Positions 8,868 through 17,791 of a stretch of 41,462 nt of DNA are shown here, piece by piece. The position numbers were made by a program, and so were the translations under genes. Position 1 is the first letter of the stretch, and each line of letters starts with the position of its first letter. The stretch spans positions 1 to 41,462 of the forward strand of contig NZ_JAHFRY010000022.1 of assembly GCF_023266035.1 (NCBI RefSeq), in the 5' to 3' direction. Origin of the DNA: Nevskia sp. GTDB lineage: Bacteria > Pseudomonadota > Gammaproteobacteria > Nevskiales > Nevskiaceae. A model generated the notes under the pieces. It saw only the letters and a program-made list of their open reading frames with translations, was not told the origin of the DNA and ran no database searches.

Positions 8868-9560
8868 TTGTTCCTGATCTGCGATCACGCCAGTTGTGCC
8901 GTGCCGCGTTCGCTGTCCGCGCTGGGATTGCCGGACGATGAACGGCGTCGCCACATCGGCTGGGACATCGGCGCGGCGGAAGTATCGAGGCTGTTGTCCG
9001 CGCAACTCGATGCGACCTTGGTGATGCAGAACTATTCGCGCCTGGTGATCGACTGCAACCGGCCGCCGCAGGTCGCCGACTCGATCGCGCAATGCAGCGA
9101 TGGAGTGGTAATTCCGGGCAATGCTTCGGTAAATATTGCCGATGCCGAGCAGCGCCGCCGCGCGATCTTCGAGCCTTATCACGCGGCGATCACTGCGCAG
9201 CTCGATGCCCGTGAGGCGCGCGGCCAGCATAGTGTGCTGATCGCGGTACACAGTTTCACGCCGGTTTGGCAGGGCAAGGCGCGGCCCTGGCATGTCGGCA
9301 TGCTGTATCACCACGATGCGCGACTGGCGCTGGCGCTCGGTGCGGCGCTGGAAAGGGAGCCGGGCACGGTAGTTGGCTACAACGAGCCGTATGACGTCAG
9401 CGACGAGAGCGATTATTCGATCCCGGTGCATGGCGAACAAAGAGGTTTGTTGCATGTCGAGCTGGAAATCCGGCAGGACCTGATCGCCAACGAGGCGGGC
9501 CAGCAATACTGGGCCGCCCTGCTGGCACGCTTGCTGCCCTCGCTTATGACGTTCCCTTAG
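8868..9560 (+). CDS. N-formylglutamate amidohydrolase family protein; start uncertain
   Basis: The conserved core begins FLICDHASCAVP and continues with IGWDIGAAEVSRLL, YSRLVIDCNRP, IAVHSFTPV and VHGEQRGLLHVELEIRQDLI, with His, Asp and Glu residues that bind zinc in this family. The enzyme hydrolyses N-formylglutamate to formate and glutamate, the last step of one histidine-degradation route, but no hut genes are nearby. The frame stays open and protein-like upstream of the TTG at 8868 (PADVILADGSSPLFLICD), yet it contains no ATG, GTG or TTG back to the tRNA gene. An ATC at 8772 after GGGGTTCGGCA is one non-standard candidate. An ATG at 8821 is in another frame and reaches a stop at 8875. Confidence 0.82.
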   Translation: MFLICDHASCAVPRSLSALGLPDDERRRHIGWDIGAAEVSRLLSAQLDATLVMQNYSRLVIDCNRPPQVADSIAQCSDGVVIPGNASVNIADAEQRRRAIFEPYHAAITAQLDAREARGQHSVLIAVHSFTPVWQGKARPWHVGMLYHHDARLALALGAALEREPGTVVGYNEPYDVSDESDYSIPVHGEQRGLLHVELEIRQDLIANEAGQQYWAALLARLLPSLMTFP

Positions 9561-9620
9561 CGCCTCGCCGGCTTTTCCGGAGGGGTGGCTAGCCATCCCG
9601 TATGAAACCCCGGAAACCCC

Positions 9621-10490
9621 ATGCAGATCCGCTTCGGTTATGAAATCGTCTATCAGTGTCCGCAGCCGACACCGATGATTCTCACCCTGCACGCCCATTA
9701 CTCGCGTGCTTCCGACCTGATCCGGCCGGATTTGCTATGCGTCGATCCGCCGGTACCGATGACCATGTACCGGGATGGTTTCGGCAACTGGTGCAGCCGG
9801 ATCGTCGCGCCTGCAGGCCGTATCCGTCTGACTGCCGACGGCCTGATCCGCGATCACGGCCGTACCGAACCGGTGTTGCTGAACGCGCAGCAGCATCCGG
9901 TCGAGCAACTGCCGCAGGAAACGCTAGTGTTCCTGCTCGGCAGTCGCTACTGCGAAACCGATCTGCTGATGGGCGCGGCCTGGCAACTGTTCGGCAACAC
10001 GCCGCCAGGCTGGGCGCGCGTGCAGGCGGTCTGCGACTTCGTGAACCGGCACATCGTCTTCGGCTACCAGTTCGCGCGGCCGACCAAGACAGCCTTCGAA
10101 GCCTTTAACGAGCGCCAGGGTGTCTGCCGCGATTACGCGCATCTGGCCATCACCTTCTGCCGCTGCCTGAACATTCCGGCCCGCTACTGCACGGCCTATC
10201 TGGGTGATATCGGCGTGCCGCCGGTCGATGCGCCGATGGATTTCGCCGGTTCGATGGAAGTGTTCCTCGGCGGCGCCTGGCACCCCTTCGATCCGCGCAA
10301 CAACCAGCCACGCATCGGCCGCATCCTGATCGCCCGCGGTCGCGACGCTGCGGATGTGGCCATCACCACGACTTACGGTCAGCACACGTTGGAGTCGTTC
10401 AGAGTCTGGACCGATGAGGTTCCGGCTACGGTGCCGGGCGTTCTGGGCGTATCAGGCTCATCGTTTGCGACGATGTCGGGCAGCCTCTAG
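9621..10490 (+). CDS. Transglutaminase-like cysteine peptidase-fold protein
   Basis: A 289-residue protein. The N-terminal half is beta-rich, as in the bacterial transglutaminase-like N-terminal domain (RFGYEIVYQCPQPTPMILTL). The C-terminal half holds the transglutaminase-like core: catalytic Cys in RQGVCRDYAHLAITFCR, and the His/Asp pair in GAWHPFDPRNNQPRIGRI. There is no signal peptide, so it is probably cytoplasmic. Such proteins often sit near circularly permuted ATP-grasp and alpha-E genes, which are not found here. The substrate is unknown. The neighbouring amidohydrolase is on the same strand, 60 nt upstream, and could be co-transcribed. Confidence 0.85.
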   Translation: MQIRFGYEIVYQCPQPTPMILTLHAHYSRASDLIRPDLLCVDPPVPMTMYRDGFGNWCSRIVAPAGRIRLTADGLIRDHGRTEPVLLNAQQHPVEQLPQETLVFLLGSRYCETDLLMGAAWQLFGNTPPGWARVQAVCDFVNRHIVFGYQFARPTKTAFEAFNERQGVCRDYAHLAITFCRCLNIPARYCTAYLGDIGVPPVDAPMDFAGSMEVFLGGAWHPFDPRNNQPRIGRILIARGRDAADVAITTTYGQHTLESFRVWTDEVPATVPGVLGVSGSSFATMSGSL

Positions 10491-10672
10491 GTCGCAAGGG
10501 CAACAGCGCTTGGTGGCCGCTGCTGTGTCAGTTGTGGCCGCCAATCTGGCGCAATTCCGCACATCTTGTTGTTCGCTGGCTGCTGTTACAGAGTAGCTGC
10601 GGATGACAGGCTTGAGCAGAAACAAGACGCCTGCGCCAACGAGCACACGACAACCAATTGAGGAGAAGAACC

Positions 10673-11062
10673 ATGGGTATTTTCACGCATGTAGTAGTGG
10701 GTACGAGCAACGTTGAAGCCGGTCGCAAGTTCTATGACGCCGTCCTCGAGACGATGGGCCTGAAGCGCGTGATGAACTTCGACGCCGCATCGCTGTGGAG
10801 CACGGGCGCCGAAGGTTCGGACCTGTTCATGATCACCAAGCCGGGCAATGGCCAGCCGCCGACGTTCGCCAACGGCGGCACCATCAGCTTCAACGCGCCG
10901 TCGCGCGCAGCCGTGCACAAGTTCCACGAAGTGGCGCTGGCGCAGGGTGGCAAGGACGAAGGCGCGCCCGGCCCGCGTTCGTTCACGCCGACTGCCTACG
11001 CTGCTTACGCTCGCGATCTGGATGGCAACAAGATTGCCTGCTACTGCTTCGCCCCGGCCTGA
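10673..11062 (+). CDS. VOC (glyoxalase/bleomycin-resistance fold) family protein
   Basis: A 129-residue protein with a strong AGGAGAAG ribosome site 5 nt before the ATG. It shows the paired beta-alpha-beta-beta-beta modules of the vicinal oxygen chelate fold: FTHVVVGTSNVEAGRKFYDAVL at the start and YAAYARDLDGNKIACYCF at the end, where metal ligands usually sit. The specific reaction cannot be named. It appears to be a single-gene unit ending at a bidirectional terminator shared with the convergent P-II gene. Confidence 0.83.
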   Translation: MGIFTHVVVGTSNVEAGRKFYDAVLETMGLKRVMNFDAASLWSTGAEGSDLFMITKPGNGQPPTFANGGTISFNAPSRAAVHKFHEVALAQGGKDEGAPGPRSFTPTAYAAYARDLDGNKIACYCFAPA

Positions 11063-11110
11063 GACTGACCGGAAGCTGAGGGATCGGCGCAAGCCGAATC
11101 CTTCGGCCAC

Positions 11111-11144
11111 AAAAAAGGCGTCGCCTCGCAGCGCCGCCTTTTTT
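11111..11144. terminator. Bidirectional rho-independent terminator
   Basis: A stem GGCG-T-CGC / GCG-C-CGCC flanked by AAAAAA on the left and TTTTTT on the right. It lies between the convergent VOC and P-II genes and can act on both strands. Confidence 0.88.
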
Positions 11145-11196
11145 GTTGTCCGCCGATCTGCTCGTCATCGATGAGCAGATCGGTGAAGCGGATGAA

Positions 11197-11541
<345 letters not shown>

Positions 11542-11586
11542 CTAGGGACTCGGGTTCGTGCGCGGGATACCTGCACGGTAACGGTC

Positions 11587-11602
11587 TGAACCGGTTGGTT
11601 CA
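11587..11602. promoter_or_regulatory. Inverted repeat upstream of the P-II gene
   Basis: TGAACC-GGTT-GGTTCA is a perfect 6-bp inverted repeat 52 nt before the P-II start codon. It could be an operator, but I know no matching regulator and see no sigma54 GG-N10-GC promoter with confidence. Confidence 0.25.
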
Positions 11603-11887
11603 AGCGGCGCGCGCATTCCGCTTGAGCGGAGGTCTGCTGAGCGGTTGTCGGGAGGAGTGCCGCACGGCTGTCGTGGCGCCGGCATGGTGCGGCTCGACGG
11701 CTGCGCAGGGTGCGCCGGACAATCGCGCCGGCCAGAAATCGGGAAGTGAAGCCCTGCCGTGATCGTGTTCACGGCCGAGGCCGGTCGTTGGCGATCAATT
11801 GCCGACAAGTTCGCTAGATTCGTGCGGCCATACGCCGTACATGCGATGGCGCGTCTCATTCCCGCTCATCCATTGCCGAGGTCTTCC

Positions 11888-12682
11888 ATGCCGACCCTGA
11901 CTGCCGCGCTCCGCGCCGAGTACGAATCGCTGTTCAATCGTTGCGTGATCAATCCGAGCCGAGCGAAGCCGGTCAACGATCTGGTCAGGAAACTGATCGG
12001 CAATCGCGCTCGCTATGAAGCCGTATCGAGGGCGACCGGCGTGCCCTGGCACTTCATCGCCGCGACTCACAACATGGAGTCGAGCCAGAACTTCACCAAG
12101 CATCTGCACAACGGTGATCCGTTGACTGCGCGCACCGTGCAGGTACCAAAAGGCCGGCCGCTCGGCTCGCCGCCGTTCACCTGGGAAGTCAGCGCCACCG
12201 ATGCGCTGGGTCTGAAGAAGCTCGATGCCAGCACCGACTGGAGTCTGGCCGGCACACTGTTCCGGCTCGAGCTGTACAACGGCTGGGGCTATCGCAGCCA
12301 TCATCCGGAAACGCTGTCGCCGTATCTATGGAGCTTCTCCAACCACTACATCAGCGGCAAATACGTCAAGGACGGCGTCTGGTCGCCGACGGCCGCCAGC
12401 GATCAATGCGGTGCTGCCGTGTTACTGCGCCGGATGGCCGAACTGGGCGAGATCGCGTTCAAGCTGCCGGCTGCGGTGGCCGCAGCGGCGCAGGCGGTGC
12501 CGCGCTACGCGATGAAGAAATCGACCGACGCCTCGATCGTCGCCCAGGTCGAATCGCTGCAGCGCTGGCTCGGCGGCTTCCCGCAGATCTTCCTGAAGGT
12601 GGACGGCGTGCCCGGCGAAAAGACTTCGAACGCCTACAAGACGGTGACCGGCAGCTACCTGCCGGGCGATCCGCGCGCCTAG
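11888..12682 (+). CDS. Lysozyme-like protein with C-terminal peptidoglycan-binding-like segment
   Basis: 264 residues from the ATG at 11888; an earlier in-frame GTG (11759) would add a low-complexity stretch. The core has VPWHFIAATHNMESSQNF, HLHNGDPLTARTVQVPKGRP, FTWEVSATDAL and SPYLWSFSNHYISGKYVKDG. I recognise this pattern from a bacterial family with a lysozyme-like fold, where the Glu of HNMESS is a likely catalytic acid. The last 50 residues (LQRWLGGFPQIFLKVDGVPGEKTSNAYKTVTG) resemble a peptidoglycan-binding-1 repeat. No signal peptide is visible, so export or a phage-like role is open. The activity is inferred by family resemblance only. Confidence 0.65.
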   Translation: MPTLTAALRAEYESLFNRCVINPSRAKPVNDLVRKLIGNRARYEAVSRATGVPWHFIAATHNMESSQNFTKHLHNGDPLTARTVQVPKGRPLGSPPFTWEVSATDALGLKKLDASTDWSLAGTLFRLELYNGWGYRSHHPETLSPYLWSFSNHYISGKYVKDGVWSPTAASDQCGAAVLLRRMAELGEIAFKLPAAVAAAAQAVPRYAMKKSTDASIVAQVESLQRWLGGFPQIFLKVDGVPGEKTSNAYKTVTGSYLPGDPRA

Positions 12683-12691
12683 TCCCGACGG

Positions 12692-15478
12692 CTAGCGCGC
12701 CAGCAGGTTCAGCGCTCTGGCGCGCGCCAGTGCAGCCGAGCGGCTCGACACACCGAGCTTGGTGTACAGGTTGTAGAGATGCCATTTCACCGTCGCCACC
12801 GACAGGTTCAGACGGTCCGCGAGCTGCTGGTTCGACAGCCCGGCCTCGATCAGGCTGAGCAGCTGCAGCTCGCGGGCGGTCGGCGTTTCCAGCAGCGGGT
12901 TGTCGCCCTGCAGCTGGTCGAGGTGATCGACCAGGAAGGAGTTGGTCAGCGGCAGGCCGTTGCAGATCTCGAAGAAGAACTTGCGCTCCTCATCCAGCGC
13001 GAAGCCCCAGGCTGTTGCCTTGGTTTCGTTGACCAGGCCGGCGATGGTTTCGGCGCGATCCCGGAATGGCCGGACGATGCGCCGGCGCGCCGCCAGCCCG
13101 ATCGCGCGAACGAAATGCCGTGCCGCCGGCTGCGGGTTGTGAGAGCAGATCGCGATCGCTGTTTCCGCCAGCGCCAACTCGACGAGCCGGGCAATGCGGC
13201 CATCCTGCTTGGCCAGCCGGGTTTCTTCGGCGATCAGCGTTTCGGCCTGACGCAACTGGCCGGCCGCGATCAGCAGTTCGATTTCGGCGGCGGCGTACAG
13301 CTCGCGGCCTCGCGGGTTGTCGATGCCTTCGATTGCCGGCAGCCGGCGCTCGGCACTGAGCGTGATGCCGAGGCCGATCTGAGCCGCTTCGGTCAGAGCT
13401 TCGCCCAGCCGGCCGAGACGTACCAGACGCTGGACGATCAGGCAGGACAGCATCAGCGCCAGCCGCGGCGGATAGCCGGAGGCGATCTCGCGCAACTGGG
13501 TGATCGACACCGGATCATCCGGCCGGCCTGACCACAGTTTCAGCGCTGCATCGAACCCGACTGCCGCGGTATCGACGATGCCGTGGGTATGCGCCCAGTG
13601 CAGGCCCTGGGCGAGCAGGCCGCGCGCTTCCTCGTCCTGCCCCATCTCGACCGCGCACTTGGCGCCGACTAGCGCGATCGTGCGGGTGATGCCGGCGTTG
13701 TCACCGAGCGCGACCCGGCTGCGGGCGAGGGCGGCAAGGATATCGTTGTGGACGGCGGCGAAATCGCCTTCGAAGACGCTGATCATCGCCGTCAGCATCG
13801 ATACCCAGCCAATGCCATACGCGCTGCGCGACTGCGCGATCGCCGCCTGTGCGGTACGCATCACCTGCCGCGCTTCGACGAAGCGGTGGACGCTGCTCAG
13901 CGAGATGCCGGCGGCGCTGGCGACGGTCGCCACGTTGAACGGATCATCGGTTCCGGTTCCGGTTCCGGTTCCGGTGCCAGCCAGCCAGGCATTGGCGAGG
14001 CGATGGGCGTCGACCAGGCGATCGGTATAGGTATCGACGCAGGCGCGGATCACTTCGGTGCGGCGCTTCAGGTCGGCCATCTGCGCCGGATCGCGGCCGG
14101 CCTTCTGCTCGCGCTCCACGCGCTGGGTCAGGCGCTCGTTCTGCAGGCGCGCGGTGTCGTAACGGCGATGGAAGACCAGCGCCCAGACGTACCAGAAATA
14201 CGCTTCCCAGCCGACTTCATGACCGCCCGCGTGCAGTTGCTCGATCCAGTCGATGTACTGGCGAAGATCGCCGCGATCGCGAACGAACAAGGCGGCGACA
14301 CGCTCCAGCATCGCCGTCGCCAGCGCCGCCGAACCGGCCCGCAGCGCGTAGTCGATCGCGTCCTGCCAATGGCCGCCGCGCTCGCTCCATTCGGCGGCGC
14401 GTTCCAGCACCTGATGACGGCGCTCGGTGCTCAGGGTGCGCTGGCCTTCCTCGATCAGGAATTCGCGGAACAGGCCGTGCAGGCGATACCAGCTGCGGTT
14501 GCGATCGAGCGGGATCACGAAGACGTTGCGGCGCAGCAGCAGCGCCAGATGCTTGGCGGCGTTGTCGTCGCCGGTGGCGTGGCCGCAGAGCTCGGCGCAG
14601 AAGCTGCGCAGCGGTGCGATCTCGAGCAGGAACTGCCGCGCTTCAGGCGTGAAGTCGGCCAGCACCTGACGATTCAGCAAGTCCGACAAATCCTCGTCGG
14701 CACCGGAAAAGCGCTCCAGCGCTTCCAGCGGCCGTTCGGCGGCGGACAGGATGATCTGGGTCAGGCGCACCGCCGCCGGCCAGCCTTCGGTCTGACGGAC
14801 GATGCTGTCGACCGCCTCCGGCCCCAGCTGCGCACACAGTTCCGGACCGAGCAGGCTGCGCACCTCGGCAGGCCGCAGGCTCAGCTCGGCATAGCCGACT
14901 TCGCGCAAGCGGCCTTCGAGCTTGGCGCGGGCCAGATTCATCGGCAGCTGCTCGGTGCTCGACAGGATGAAATGCACCGACGACGGTGTGCGGAACACCA
15001 GGCGATCGAGCAGGGTGCCGAGCGTCTCATCCGCGCAGTAGCCGAGGTTGTCGATGAAGATCAGCGTCGGATCAGGCAGCCGCGCCACGGCTTCGAGCAC
15101 GGCATCGATGCGGCCTTCCATCGGCTCGTCGCCGCGGGTCAGGTGCTGGACTGGATCGAGCTCGGCCTGATGGGCATCGAGACTGTCTTCGAGCAGATGG
15201 ACGACGCGTTCCAGGGTCGTGTCGCGGTCATCGAGCGCGATCCAGCGGCTGTGCATGCCGTGCGCGGTGACGTGCTTGTACAGCGCCGTCGAGAACACGG
15301 TCTTGCCGTAGCCGGTCGGCGCGACGACGGTGACCACCTTCGGCAGCGGTACGTCGTCGCGGGTCAGTTCTTCGACCAGCCGGGTTGGCACCAACGCGAA
15401 CGCGAAGCTCGGTGGCTCCAGACGTCCTGCTTTTGCTCCTCGCGCCTTGCGGGCGGGCATCTTGAGGTCGTTGGCCAC
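12692..15478 (-). CDS. MalT-type LuxR-family ATP-dependent transcriptional regulator
   Basis: 928 residues, the size of MalT/LAL-type STAND regulators. The Walker A motif APTGYGKT is at residues 53-60 and a Walker B-like LIFIDNLGY near residue 140. A long TPR-like helical region follows. A C-terminal LuxR helix-turn-helix is at about 862-925 (TARELQLLSLIEAGLSNQQL, then VATVKWHLYNLYTKLGVSSR). Such proteins bind ATP and an inducer, oligomerise and activate sigma70 promoters. Neither ligand nor target is evident; the adjacent valine genes have their own divergent regulator. A five-unit GGTTCC-type repeat inside the gene encodes an alternating Gly-Thr tract. It converges with the lysozyme-like gene, leaving 9 nt between the stops. 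Confidence 0.9.
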   Translation of the reverse strand: MANDLKMPARKARGAKAGRLEPPSFAFALVPTRLVEELTRDDVPLPKVVTVVAPTGYGKTVFSTALYKHVTAHGMHSRWIALDDRDTTLERVVHLLEDSLDAHQAELDPVQHLTRGDEPMEGRIDAVLEAVARLPDPTLIFIDNLGYCADETLGTLLDRLVFRTPSSVHFILSSTEQLPMNLARAKLEGRLREVGYAELSLRPAEVRSLLGPELCAQLGPEAVDSIVRQTEGWPAAVRLTQIILSAAERPLEALERFSGADEDLSDLLNRQVLADFTPEARQFLLEIAPLRSFCAELCGHATGDDNAAKHLALLLRRNVFVIPLDRNRSWYRLHGLFREFLIEEGQRTLSTERRHQVLERAAEWSERGGHWQDAIDYALRAGSAALATAMLERVAALFVRDRGDLRQYIDWIEQLHAGGHEVGWEAYFWYVWALVFHRRYDTARLQNERLTQRVEREQKAGRDPAQMADLKRRTEVIRACVDTYTDRLVDAHRLANAWLAGTGTGTGTGTDDPFNVATVASAAGISLSSVHRFVEARQVMRTAQAAIAQSRSAYGIGWVSMLTAMISVFEGDFAAVHNDILAALARSRVALGDNAGITRTIALVGAKCAVEMGQDEEARGLLAQGLHWAHTHGIVDTAAVGFDAALKLWSGRPDDPVSITQLREIASGYPPRLALMLSCLIVQRLVRLGRLGEALTEAAQIGLGITLSAERRLPAIEGIDNPRGRELYAAAEIELLIAAGQLRQAETLIAEETRLAKQDGRIARLVELALAETAIAICSHNPQPAARHFVRAIGLAARRRIVRPFRDRAETIAGLVNETKATAWGFALDEERKFFFEICNGLPLTNSFLVDHLDQLQGDNPLLETPTARELQLLSLIEAGLSNQQLADRLNLSVATVKWHLYNLYTKLGVSSRSAALARARALNLLAR
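13949..13978. repeat. GGTTCC hexanucleotide microsatellite inside the MalT-like gene
   Basis: Four perfect GGTTCC units and one GGTGCC unit. On the coding (minus) strand they encode an alternating Gly-Thr run. Gain or loss of a unit keeps frame and changes the protein by two residues. Confidence 0.9.
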
Positions 15479-15624
15479 CGGACCTGCCCTTATCGGTATG
15501 GTCCGGGGATTGTAACGTTGGCGCGGTCCGATCGGCCTGCGCGTTGGCTTGAACGACGATGGCAGGGCGGCCCATGGCCGCTGGTACCCTCACCGATAAG
15601 GGCGCATGTCGGGCGTGGCCCGAC

Positions 15625-16503
15625 CTACGAATGCTCGCGCAGGCTGGAGAAATCCAGCGCGCCGTGGCCGGCCTCGCTGTGCTGCCGATACAGCTCGCGA
15701 GCCAGCGCACCGAGGGCGATCGGCGCCTGTGCCGTCTCGGCGGCTTCTGCGGCAAGACCGAGATCCTTGAGCATCAGATCACTGCCGAAACCGCCGGCAT
15801 AGCCGCGCGAAGCCGGCGCCGTTTCCATGACGCCGGGCCAGGGGTTGTAGACCTCCAAGGTCCAGTTGCGGCCCGAGCTTTTCGCCATGATTTCGGACAG
15901 CACCTTGGCATCGACACCGCTGGCGACACCGAGGTTGATCGCTTCGATGGTGCCGATCATCTGCACGCCGAGCAGCATGTTGTTGCAGATCTTGGCGACC
16001 TGGCCGGCACCGCTGCCGCCAGCGTGGAAGATGTTCTTGCCCATCGCGCTCAAGGCCGGTCGCGCGCGTTCCAGCGCGTCCGCCGTGCCGCCGACGATGA
16101 AGGTCAGTGTGCCGGCCGTGGCGCCGCCGGTGCCGCCGGAGACCGGCGCGTCGATCATCGTGTAGCCACGCGCCGTTGCCGCTGCGGCGACATCGCGTGC
16201 GGCATCGGCGGCGATGGTGCTGCAGTCGATCAGCAGCGCGCCCGGCTTCGCCGAGGCGAGCACGCCGGCGTCACCCAGATACAGCGAGCGGACATGCTTG
16301 CTGGCCGGTAGCATGGTGATGACGATGTCGGCATTGGCGACGGCATCGGCCGGGCTGCTGGCGACTTGCGCGCCGGCTTCAGCGAGGCGACGCAGCGGTT
16401 CGGCGGCGAGATCGAATACGCGCAGTGGGAAACCGGCTTTCAGCAGGTTCAGGGCCATCGGCGCGCCCATGTTGCCGAGGCCGATGAATGCGATTGTTGT
16501 CAT
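15625..16503 (-). CDS. mmsB: 3-hydroxyisobutyrate dehydrogenase
   Basis: 292 residues. The NAD-binding Rossmann motif GLGNMGAPM starts at residue 8. The substrate loop DAPVSGGTGGATAGTLTFIVGG and the catalytic-Lys helix GSGAGQVAKICNNMLLG follow, then the C-terminal GFGSDLMLKDLGLA signature of HIBADH. It oxidises 3-hydroxyisobutyrate to methylmalonate semialdehyde in valine breakdown, feeding MmsA. A GGAG ribosome site lies 8 nt before the ATG. It is the last gene of the minus-strand valine cluster, separated from the hydrolase gene by 142 nt that contain a REP-like hairpin. Confidence 0.92.
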   Translation of the reverse strand: MTTIAFIGLGNMGAPMALNLLKAGFPLRVFDLAAEPLRRLAEAGAQVASSPADAVANADIVITMLPASKHVRSLYLGDAGVLASAKPGALLIDCSTIAADAARDVAAAATARGYTMIDAPVSGGTGGATAGTLTFIVGGTADALERARPALSAMGKNIFHAGGSGAGQVAKICNNMLLGVQMIGTIEAINLGVASGVDAKVLSEIMAKSSGRNWTLEVYNPWPGVMETAPASRGYAGGFGSDLMLKDLGLAAEAAETAQAPIALGALARELYRQHSEAGHGALDFSSLREHS

Positions 16504-16586
16504 GAGAACTCCAGAGATTCGGGAAGACGATTTGGAAAAGGGCGCGAGGGACCTCAGGTAAGACCTAGCGCTCGCTGAAACAAGAG

Positions 16587-16637
16587 TCCCTCACCCCCTG
16601 CCGCCAGAGGCATGCTCTGGCCCGGAGGGAGAGGGGA
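16587..16637. repeat. REP-like intergenic hairpin
   Basis: Perfect inner inverted repeat GCCAGAG (16603-16609) and CTCTGGC (16615-16621). It is flanked by the pyrimidine-rich TCCCTCACCCC and the purine-rich GGAGGGAGAGGGGAG, which can extend the stem with mismatches. The layout resembles dispersed REP-type elements. It lies between mmsB and the upstream hydrolase gene and may stabilise or attenuate the mRNA. Confidence 0.55.
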
Positions 16638-16645
16638 GCCCAGCG

Positions 16646-17791
16646 TTAAAGCTCGGCGAGCGGATGCACGTCTTCCGGCCAGTGCGGTGCAATGAAATGC
16701 CCGTCGACATGAGCCTGCGTCACCGCCGCCCAGCGCGGTGCGTTGTCCTTGTCGACCAGCAGTGCCCGCACGCCTTCGGCGAAATCAGGCTGCGCGCAGC
16801 AGTGCAGCGCGACGATCAGTTCGAGGCGGAATACTTCGGCCAGCGACAACTCGGCACCACGCTGGAACAAAGCCCAGATCAGCGCGGCAGTCGTCGGCGA
16901 GCCGGCCTTCAATGCGGCTGCAGCACGACGCAACCAGCTGTCTTCACCGGCATAGCCGGTGATGGCGTCGACCACGGCGGCCAGCGAATCGCCTGCGCAC
17001 AGGCTGGCGATCAAGGCCGCGTGTTCTTCCAGCTTCGAGGCCGGCAAGGCATCGACGGCCTGGGCCGAGTAGCCTTCGAGCTGGGCGCCGAGCAGGCTGC
17101 GATCCAGCGCTGCATCACCCGTCCATTCAGCCGACGACAGTGCCGCGAAGATCGCATCGCGATCGGCAGCCCGCACGAAGTGATCGGCGAGCTTGGCGCG
17201 CAGCAGATCGTGGCCGTTCAGCGAGGCGCCGGTCAGGGCCACGAACAGGCCGCTGCGGTCCGGCATCCGCGGCAGGAACCAGCTGCCGCCAACATCCGGG
17301 AACAGGCCGATGGTGATTTCCGGCATCGCCACCCGCGAGGTTTCGGTGACCACGCGATGGCTGGCACCCGCGAACAGGCCGAGGCCGCCGCCCATGACGA
17401 TGCCACTGCCCCAGACCAGGAACGGCTTCGGGTAGTGGTGGATGAAATGGTCGAGCCGGTATTCCTCGGCGAAGAACGGCAGGGTGTCCGGATTCGGCAG
17501 GCTGGCCGGATGACGGCGCATCGCGTCGTACAGGCTGCGCACATCACCGCCGGCGCAGAAGGCTTTCTCGCCGGCGCCATGCAGCACCATGCAGGCGATG
17601 GCCGGATCATTGGCCCAAGTGCGCAACTGCGCATCGAGCAGGCGGATCATCGGCAGGCTGAGCGCGTTCAGCGATTTCTCGCTGTTCAGGGTCGCGTAGC
17701 CGATCTTCCTGCCGTTGGCCGCGGCGGCTTCGCGGAACAGCACGGGCGCTGCCAATGAGCTTGATTGGGGCAGGTTTGCGGAATCAGCCAT
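16646..17791 (-). CDS. 3-hydroxyisobutyryl-CoA hydrolase (enoyl-CoA hydratase superfamily)
   Basis: 381 residues from the ATG at 17791, which overlaps the end of the upstream enoyl-CoA hydratase by 8 nt; a longer form from 17827 is less likely. The crotonase fold carries the oxyanion motifs EKAFCAGGDVRSLYD and GSGIVMGGGLGLFAGASHR and the MPEITIGLFPDVGGSWFLPR block typical of HIBCH. The extended C-terminal region, compared with the 265-residue hydratase next door, also fits HIBCH. It releases CoA from 3-hydroxyisobutyryl-CoA so that MmsB can oxidise the free acid. The role is well supported by its position in the pathway cluster. Confidence 0.9.
   Translation of the reverse strand: MADSANLPQSSSLAAPVLFREAAAANGRKIGYATLNSEKSLNALSLPMIRLLDAQLRTWANDPAIACMVLHGAGEKAFCAGGDVRSLYDAMRRHPASLPNPDTLPFFAEEYRLDHFIHHYPKPFLVWGSGIVMGGGLGLFAGASHRVVTETSRVAMPEITIGLFPDVGGSWFLPRMPDRSGLFVALTGASLNGHDLLRAKLADHFVRAADRDAIFAALSSAEWTGDAALDRSLLGAQLEGYSAQAVDALPASKLEEHAALIASLCAGDSLAAVVDAITGYAGEDSWLRRAAAALKAGSPTTAALIWALFQRGAELSLAEVFRLELIVALHCCAQPDFAEGVRALLVDKDNAPRWAAVTQAHVDGHFIAPHWPEDVHPLAEL

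Noticed and set aside
11542..11859. 105-codon minus-strand ORF upstream of the P-II gene
   Set aside because: Arg/Pro/Ala-rich, no ribosome site, no family; probably a chance frame in the promoter region.
13748..15802. 684-codon plus-strand ORF opposite the MalT-like regulator
   Set aside because: Gln/Arg/Ala-rich shadow translation; the minus strand has Walker motifs and a LuxR helix-turn-helix.
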